Shown here one piece after another: positions 33,177-38,498 of a stretch of DNA of 38,498 nt (position 1 is the stretch's first letter; every line of letters starts with the position of its first letter). The notes below the pieces were generated by a model. It did not search any database, was not told where the DNA came from, and saw nothing but the letters and a program-made list of their open reading frames with translations. Source of the DNA: an uncultured Bacilli bacterium. Its GTDB lineage: Bacteria > Bacillota_I > Bacilli_A > RF39 > UBA660. The translations under genes and the position numbers were made by a program. The DNA lies in the NCBI GenBank assembly GCA_934122215.1, contig CAKOWF010000005.1, forward strand, positions 1-38,498, in the 5' to 3' direction.

Positions 33177-34997
33177 ATGGCAAAAACAATAGGTATAGAT
33201 TTAGGTACAACAAATAGTTGTGTATGTGTATTTGAAGGTGGAGAAGCTAAAGTAATAGCTAATCCAGAAGGACTTAGAACTACAGCATCTGTAGTAGCAT
33301 TCAAAAATGGAGAAATTATAGTTGGTCAAAAAGCTAAAAACCAAATGGTAACAAATCCAGATACAATTTCTTCAATTAAAAGAAAAATGGGTACTAATGA
33401 AAAAGTACATGCTAATGGAAAAGATTATACTCCAGAAGAAATTTCAGCAATGATTTTAAGCGATTTAAAGAAAACCGCTGAAGCATACTTAGGAGAAAAA
33501 GTAACAAAAGCAGTTATTACTGTTCCAGCTTACTTCAATGATGCTCAAAGACAAGCAACTAAGAATGCCGGTAAAATTGCGGGATTAGAAGTAGAAAGAA
33601 TTATCAATGAACCAACAGCTGCAGCTTTAGCTTATGGTCTTGATAAACAAGATAAAACAGAACAAATCTTAGTATACGATTTAGGTGGTGGTACATTTGA
33701 TGTATCAATACTTGAAATTGGTGATGGTGTATTTGAAGTTAAATCAACTAGTGGTAATAACCATTTAGGTGGAGATGACTTCGATGAAAAAGTTATTGAA
33801 TACTTAGTAGCTGATATCAAAAAAGAACATGGTATAGACTTATCAAGCGATAAAATGGCTATGCAAAGAATTAAAGACGCTGCTGAAAAAGCTAAAAAAG
33901 AATTATCAGGAATGTCTTCTACAACTATTTCATTACCATTCTTGGCTCAAAATGAAAATGGTGTTGTAAACTACGAAACAACATTAACAAGAGCTAAATT
34001 CGAAGAATTAATTGATGACTTAGTAGAATCAACTCTAGAACCAGTTAGAAAAGCCTTAAAAGATGCTAATTTAACTAAAAATGATATTGATAAGGTATTA
34101 TTAGTAGGTGGTTCAACTCGTGTTCCAAAAGTACAAGAAATAGTTAAAAAAGAACTAGGAAAAGAACCTTCAAAAGAAGTAAATCCAGACGAAGTTGTAG
34201 CTATGGGTGCTGCTATTCAAGGTGGTGTACTTGCTGGTGAAGTAGAAGATATCGTTTTACTAGATGTAACACCATTATCTCTTGGTATTGAAACTTTAGG
34301 AAATGTAATGACAGTATTAATCCCAAGAAACACAACAATTCCAACAAGTAAATCACAAGTATTCTCAACAGCTGCAGATAATCAACCTGCTGTAGACATT
34401 CATGTATTACAAGGTGAAAGAACAATGGCTGCAGATAACAAAACTTTAGGAAGATTCCAATTAACAAATATTCCTGCTGCTCCAAGAGGAGTTCCACAAA
34501 TTGAAGTTACATTTGATATAGATGCTAATGGTATTGTTAATGTAAAAGCAAAAGATTTAGGAACTAATAAGGAACAATCAATTACAATTACTTCTTCAAC
34601 TACATTAAGTGATGAAGAAATCGATAAAATGGTAAAAGAAGCAGAAGCAAATAAAGAAGCAGATGCTAAGAAAAAAGAAGAAGCAGATACTAAAAATGAA
34701 GCAGAACAAATGATATTTACTTGTGAAAAATCATTAAAAGATTTAGGAGATAAAGTATCAGAATCTGAAAAGAAAGAAGCAGAAGAACAAATCAAAGATT
34801 TAAAAGATGCTCTAGAAAAAGATAACTTAGAAGATATTAAAGCTAAAAAAGATAAATTACAAGAAACAGCTTATAAATTTGCTGCTAAAGTATATGAAGA
34901 AGCATCTAAAAATGCTCAAACTGAAGAAAATAAAGAAACATCAAATGATAAAAAAGATGATGATGTTATTGATGCAGAATTTGAAGAAGGTAAATAA
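33177..34997 (+). CDS. dnaK: Chaperone DnaK (Hsp70)
   Basis: This 606-aa ATP-dependent chaperone starts MAKTIGIDLGTTNSCV behind AAAGGTG. The ATPase domain has INEPTAAALAYGLD and VYDLGGGTFDVSIL, then LLVGGSTRVP. The interdomain linker is DIVLLDVTPLSLGIE. The substrate-binding domain and helical lid follow, ending VIDAEFEEGK. The upstream in-frame GTG at 33168 lies in the ribosome binding site and is rejected. It works with GrpE and DnaJ encoded in the same operon. Confidence 0.98.
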   Translation: MAKTIGIDLGTTNSCVCVFEGGEAKVIANPEGLRTTASVVAFKNGEIIVGQKAKNQMVTNPDTISSIKRKMGTNEKVHANGKDYTPEEISAMILSDLKKTAEAYLGEKVTKAVITVPAYFNDAQRQATKNAGKIAGLEVERIINEPTAAALAYGLDKQDKTEQILVYDLGGGTFDVSILEIGDGVFEVKSTSGNNHLGGDDFDEKVIEYLVADIKKEHGIDLSSDKMAMQRIKDAAEKAKKELSGMSSTTISLPFLAQNENGVVNYETTLTRAKFEELIDDLVESTLEPVRKALKDANLTKNDIDKVLLVGGSTRVPKVQEIVKKELGKEPSKEVNPDEVVAMGAAIQGGVLAGEVEDIVLLDVTPLSLGIETLGNVMTVLIPRNTTIPTSKSQVFSTAADNQPAVDIHVLQGERTMAADNKTLGRFQLTNIPAAPRGVPQIEVTFDIDANGIVNVKAKDLGTNKEQSITITSSTTLSDEEIDKMVKEAEANKEADAKKKEEADTKNEAEQMIFTCEKSLKDLGDKVSESEKKEAEEQIKDLKDALEKDNLEDIKAKKDKLQETAYKFAAKVYEEASKNAQTEENKETSNDKKDDDVIDAEFEEGK

Positions 34998-35000
34998 TAT

Positions 35001-35026
35001 AGAAGTTCTAGGTGACTAGGACTTCT
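35001..35026 (+). other. Stem-loop between dnaK and pepF
   Basis: AGAAGTTCTAG (35001-35011), GTGA loop and CTAGGACTTCT (35016-35026): an 11-pair stem including one U-G pair. No T-run follows, so it is not a classic terminator. It could protect or process the dnaK 3' end, lowering downstream expression. Confidence 0.7.
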
Positions 35027-35047
35027 CACTTTAATAAAGGAGAATAT

Positions 35048-36835
35048 ATGGAAAAACAAAAACTAAGAGATGAAGTAAGTAATGATTATAAATGGGATTT
35101 AACAAAAATATATAAAACAGATGAAGAATGGAATAAAGATTATCAAAAATTAGAAAGTGAAATAATAAAAATAAAAGATTATACTAATTTTATAGAAAGT
35201 TCAGAAAATTTATATAACTTTTTAACTTTTAATGAAAAACTAGAAAGGTTATTAAATAAGTTATATTACTATGCACATTTAAATTTTGATGTTGATACTT
35301 TAAATGATAAATATCAAGAAATGAATCAAAAAATGATAGATATGTTAGACTATTTTAATGAACTTACTTCATTTGTTATTCCAACATTTTTAAAAGTAGA
35401 TTATGACAAAGTACAACAATATATAAATGAATTACCATCTTTAAAAGAATATGAATTTACTCTAGAACAAATATATAGAGAAAAAGAACATACTTTAGAT
35501 GAAGAAAAAGAACATATGCTAGCACTTCTAGGTAAAAATTTATCAAATCCAGGATCTACATTTGAGGCATTAACAGATTCAGATTTAACATTTGGTAATA
35601 TAATAGTAGATGGTAAAGAAGTAGAATTAACTGAAAGCAATTATGGAAAATATATTTCTTCATTTGATAGAAATATAAGAAAAACAGTATTTGAAAGATT
35701 ATTTACAACCTATAGTAATTTTAAAACAACTATAACTTCAATATATAATGGAGATATAGATGCTAATATAAGTATAGCTAAAATAAGAAATTTTAATAGT
35801 GCATTAGAAGCATCTTTATATAGTGATAATATAGACAAATCTGTATATGAAAATTTAATTAAAACAGTACATAATAATTTAGATGTTTTATATGATTATT
35901 ATGACTTAAAGAAAAAAGTTTTAAATTTAGATGAATTACATATATATGATATTTATACACCAATGATTAAAGTTGATAAACAAGACTATAGTTTTGAAGA
36001 GGCAGAATATTTAGTATTAGATACAATAAGTATATTTGGTGAAGAATATAAAGAAAATGCATTAAAAGCATTCAATGAAAAATGGATTGATGTATATAAT
36101 AATAAAGGTAAAAGATCAGGAGCATATTCTTCAGGATTTTATGATACAGCTCCTTATATGTTATTAAATTTTGAAAATAGAATAAATGATGTATTTACCT
36201 TAGCTCATGAATTAGGTCATTCAATGCATACTTATTTTTCTTGTAAAAATAATTCATATAATAATTCAGGCTATAAAATTTTTGTAGCTGAGGTTGCTTC
36301 AACAGTAAATGAATTATTACTAGCAAAAAACTTACTAAAAAAATCTAATTCAAAAGAAGAAAAATTAAATATATTAAATAGATTATTAGAACTATTTAAA
36401 TCAACTATATATAGACAAACTATGTTTGCTGAATTTGAAAAGAAAATATATGAATTAAGAGAAAGTGGTAATGTATTAACAAGTGAAACAATTTGTAAAG
36501 AATATTATGAATTAAATAAACTATATTTTGGTAATAATGTAGTAGTAGATGATTTAATTAAATATGAATGGGAAAGAATACCACATTTCTATTATAATTT
36601 CTATGTATATAAATATGCTACGGGATTATCAGCAGCATGCTATATAGTAAAAAATATACTAGATAATAAAGAAAATGCTAAAGAAAATTATTTAAAATTC
36701 TTAAAATCAGGTGGAAGTATGTATCCTCTAGATGAACTTAAATTAGCTGGTGTAGATATGAATAAACCTGAAGTGGTAGAAAGTGCTATAAGCATGTTTA
36801 AAGAAACAATAGAGGAATTTAAAACATTAATTTAA
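35048..36835 (+). CDS. pepF: Oligoendopeptidase F (M3B)
   Basis: This 595-aa cytoplasmic zinc metallopeptidase cuts short peptides. The active-site HELGH is at residues 387-391 (LAHELGHSMH), with the downstream Glu in VAEVASTVNE. The N-terminal helical PepF domain begins KWDLTKIYKTDEEW. It lies between dnaK and dnaJ: 50 bases after dnaK, with its own AAAGGAG, and 13 bases before dnaJ. The start at 35048 is used because the longer frame begins in the stem-loop. Its place in a heat-shock operon suggests disposal of peptides released by Clp-type proteases; that is inference. Confidence 0.95.
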   Translation: MEKQKLRDEVSNDYKWDLTKIYKTDEEWNKDYQKLESEIIKIKDYTNFIESSENLYNFLTFNEKLERLLNKLYYYAHLNFDVDTLNDKYQEMNQKMIDMLDYFNELTSFVIPTFLKVDYDKVQQYINELPSLKEYEFTLEQIYREKEHTLDEEKEHMLALLGKNLSNPGSTFEALTDSDLTFGNIIVDGKEVELTESNYGKYISSFDRNIRKTVFERLFTTYSNFKTTITSIYNGDIDANISIAKIRNFNSALEASLYSDNIDKSVYENLIKTVHNNLDVLYDYYDLKKKVLNLDELHIYDIYTPMIKVDKQDYSFEEAEYLVLDTISIFGEEYKENALKAFNEKWIDVYNNKGKRSGAYSSGFYDTAPYMLLNFENRINDVFTLAHELGHSMHTYFSCKNNSYNNSGYKIFVAEVASTVNELLLAKNLLKKSNSKEEKLNILNRLLELFKSTIYRQTMFAEFEKKIYELRESGNVLTSETICKEYYELNKLYFGNNVVVDDLIKYEWERIPHFYYNFYVYKYATGLSAACYIVKNILDNKENAKENYLKFLKSGGSMYPLDELKLAGVDMNKPEVVESAISMFKETIEEFKTLI

Positions 36836-36848
36836 GGAAGTGAGTTTA

Positions 36849-37955
36849 ATGAATAAACGAGATTATTATGAAGTGTTAGGAGTAGATAAAAATGCTAGTG
36901 AAGCAGATATCAAATCGGCTTTCCGTAAACTAGCTAAAAAATATCACCCTGACGTATCTAAAGAACCAGATGCAGCAGAAAAATTTAAAGAAGCACAAGA
37001 AGCCTATGCTGTTTTATCTGATAAAGATAAAAGAGCTCAATACGATCAATATGGTCATGCAGCTTTCCAAAATGCTAATGGTGGAGCTGGATACGATTTT
37101 AGTGGATTTGATTTTTCTGATATATTTAGTGATATTTTTGGTGGATCTTTTGGTGGATTTAGTGGATTTTCTAATTTTGGATTTGGTTCATCATCTAAAG
37201 CAAGAAAAGGTAGTGATACATTAGTTAGAATGAATCTAACTTTTGAGGAAGTATGTTTTGGATGCAAAAAGAGTGTGGAAATAAATGAATCAAAAACTTG
37301 TACTGAATGTAGTGGTAAAGGCGGATTTGGAGAAAAAACTTGTCCAGATTGTAATGGAAAAGGTCAAGTAACTCAATCTGTATTTGGTGGTGCTTTTGTA
37401 AGTAGAACAACTTGTTCAAGGTGTTCTGGTACAGGACATATATTTGAAAATAAATGTAGCACTTGCAAGGGTACAGGAACTATTAATGAAAGAAAAACAA
37501 AAGATGTTAAAGTTCCAGCAGGAGTAGATACAGGCAATAGATTAAGAGTGCCAAATGCCGGAAATCCAGGAAGTAATGGAGGACCAAATGGAGATTTATA
37601 CATTGAATTTAATGTAAAAGAACATCCAATATTTAAAAGAGAAGAAAATGATATTTATTTAACTTTACCAATATCTATAACAGATGCTGTATTAGGTGCT
37701 AAAGTAGATGTTCCAACACTATATGGTAATGTTAAACTAACTATTCCTGCAGGTAGTTCATCAAATGATAAACATCGCTTAAAAGGTAAAGGAATAGAGG
37801 ATGTAAGAACAGGTAGAATAGGAGATATGTATGTAGTATTAGACATATATGTACCTAAAAAATTATCAAGAGATCAAAAGAAATTATTTGAAGAATTAAG
37901 TAAAACTGATTTATCTAATAGTTCTGATTTTGATAAAATTAAAAAATATTTATAA
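36849..37955 (+). CDS. dnaJ: Chaperone DnaJ (Hsp40)
   Basis: This 368-aa co-chaperone stimulates DnaK ATPase. The J domain shows KYHPDVSKE with HPD at residues 33-35. A Gly/Phe-rich linker follows (GGAGYDFSGFDFSDIF). The zinc-finger region has four CxxCxGxG repeats: CTECSGKG, CPDCNGKG, CSRCSGTG and CSTCKGTG. The C-terminal substrate-binding domains include GDLYIEFNVKEHPIF. Start at ATG 36849; the GTG at 36840 is part of the GGAAGTGAG site. Last gene of the operon. Confidence 0.98.
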   Translation: MNKRDYYEVLGVDKNASEADIKSAFRKLAKKYHPDVSKEPDAAEKFKEAQEAYAVLSDKDKRAQYDQYGHAAFQNANGGAGYDFSGFDFSDIFSDIFGGSFGGFSGFSNFGFGSSSKARKGSDTLVRMNLTFEEVCFGCKKSVEINESKTCTECSGKGGFGEKTCPDCNGKGQVTQSVFGGAFVSRTTCSRCSGTGHIFENKCSTCKGTGTINERKTKDVKVPAGVDTGNRLRVPNAGNPGSNGGPNGDLYIEFNVKEHPIFKREENDIYLTLPISITDAVLGAKVDVPTLYGNVKLTIPAGSSSNDKHRLKGKGIEDVRTGRIGDMYVVLDIYVPKKLSRDQKKLFEELSKTDLSNSSDFDKIKKYL

Positions 37956-37973
37956 GAGCTTAAGCTCTTTTTG
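37954..37973 (+). terminator. Chaperone operon terminator
   Basis: AAGAGC, TTAA, GCTCTT and further T residues, overlapping the dnaJ stop. Confidence 0.87.
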
Positions 37974-38049
37974 TTTAATATAAGTAATTTGTAGATTATA
38001 CTAATATTTATCAATTTAATGATATTATTAGTTATAGTTAATAAGCGTT

Positions 38050-38097
38050 AAATGTATATAAAGGTATTGACATGTATGTAATAAATGTATAGAAAGG
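38050..38097 (+). repeat. Two 15-base direct repeats 33 bases apart
   Basis: AAATGTATATAAAGG (38050-38064) and AAATGTATAGAAAGG (38083-38097) differ at one base. A TTGACA lies between them at 38067-38072. The second copy supplies the AAAGG in front of the last gene. Confidence 0.75.
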
Positions 38098-38108
38098 ATG
38101 ATAACTAA

Positions 38109-38462
38109 ATGAAAAATATTCCAGTTGGAGTAATATCTGTATTATGGGATTATGAAGATGAGAGTTTATTAAAGAAAGCATTTTATGAGTTTATTGTTTG
38201 CGATAAAAATGGAAAGATTGAATTTATAAATAAATATTATTTTTTAGAAAATAATTTATGTGTAAAAAGTGAAATTGTTTCTACATATAGATGTAATATA
38301 AACATCATTGAATGTAATGATAATGAAGATGAAATTAAAGTTCAATTTTGTTCTGATATATTATTTTTAACAAAAGAACAATATCAATTATTAAATAATT
38401 TTATTACTAATTTGCAAAGCATATATCATTTTGAAATAAATACTGCAAATATAAAAAATTGA
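38109..38462 (+). CDS. Unknown small protein
   Basis: This 117-aa protein has no signal peptide or membrane segment. It begins MKNIPVGVISVLWDYEDE and alternates strands and helices, with five cysteines scattered (for example FIVCDKNGK, NNLCVK, TYRCNIN). I do not recognise a family. A candidate promoter TTGACA sits at 38067-38072, with TATAGA at 38088-38093 only 15 bases on, a short spacer. AAAGG at 38093-38097 is 11 bases before the ATG, farther than usual. A terminator follows, so it appears monocistronic. Confidence 0.6.
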   Translation: MKNIPVGVISVLWDYEDESLLKKAFYEFIVCDKNGKIEFINKYYFLENNLCVKSEIVSTYRCNINIIECNDNEDEIKVQFCSDILFLTKEQYQLLNNFITNLQSIYHFEINTANIKN

Positions 38463-38465
38463 ATT

Positions 38466-38490
38466 GATAGTTAAATTAACTATCTTTTTG
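38466..38490 (+). terminator. Terminator of the last gene
   Basis: GATAGTT and AACTATC pair around a short A/T loop and are followed by TTTTTG. Confidence 0.8.
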
Positions 38491-38498
38491 TTTTCAAA

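Overview
The window is very AT-rich bacterial chromosome (G+C roughly a quarter, judged by eye and not counted). Gene content is that of a low-GC Firmicutes/Tenericutes lineage. Gram-type PolC, RpoE (delta), EzrA, HrcA with CIRCE sites, an S4-type rpsD leader, YwiB, YneF and SpoVG all point to Bacilli-like ancestry. TGA is used as a stop and TGG for Trp, so this is the standard bacterial code and not the Mycoplasma code. Cell-wall genes (VanY-type carboxypeptidase, EzrA, NlpC/P60, M23 endopeptidase, polysaccharide deacetylase) show a walled cell. An uncultured gut lineage such as RF39 or another Bacilli-like relative of the Mollicutes would fit; that placement is inference. Most of the window is conserved core genome. 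No rRNA, tRNA, CRISPR array, IS element or intact prophage was seen, and no gene-free stretch exceeds 300 bases.

Layout. 1-2.8 kb: a PD-(D/E)XK (Rpn/PDDEXK_2) protein with a repetitive tail, a membrane-anchored NlpC/P60-like protein and a small lipoprotein. 2.8-7.6 kb: polC. 7.6-8.6 kb: a perR-rubrerythrin peroxide-defence operon. 8.6-11.2 kb: ywiB-argS-rpoE, a conserved Firmicutes cluster. 11.2-16.4 kb: envelope genes (CmpB-type membrane protein, VanY, an orphan sensor kinase, a GT4 glycosyltransferase, a DedA/VTT protein) and RmuC. 16.5-17.3 kb: rpsD on the minus strand with a structured leader. 17.4-20.2 kb: ezrA, a lipoprotein and clpP (minus). 20.3-26.7 kb: a TGS-nucleoside kinase, gapA, a tail-fibre-like surface protein downstream of a G8 tract, parC and yneF. 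26.7-28.5 kb: two minus-strand genes, a GDPD-type phosphodiesterase and a lipoprotein polysaccharide deacetylase. 28.6-29.8 kb: a holin-like and M23 endolysin-like pair. 29.9-31.3 kb: HU, spoVG and a pseudopilin-like gene. 31.4-38.0 kb: hrcA-grpE-dnaK-pepF-dnaJ under a double CIRCE control region. 38.1-38.5 kb: an unknown small gene.

Most unusual content. GrpE carries an N-terminal metallothionein-like extension with 16 cysteines in 44 residues, arranged as eight CxC pairs, inside an otherwise ordinary HrcA/CIRCE heat-shock operon that has also gained oligoendopeptidase F. This suggests a metal- or redox-responsive nucleotide-exchange factor. Other notable items are an isolated holin/endolysin-like pair, two stalk-bearing surface proteins (one with a pilin N-terminus, one preceded by a G8 tract), a histidine kinase without a response regulator behind a long dyad, and symmetrical elements on the HU and perR promoters.

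Many starts were moved downstream of the longest reading frame because a ribosome binding site and promoter decide them (polC, rbr, ywiB, the kinase, ezrA, hrcA, dnaK, pepF, dnaJ).
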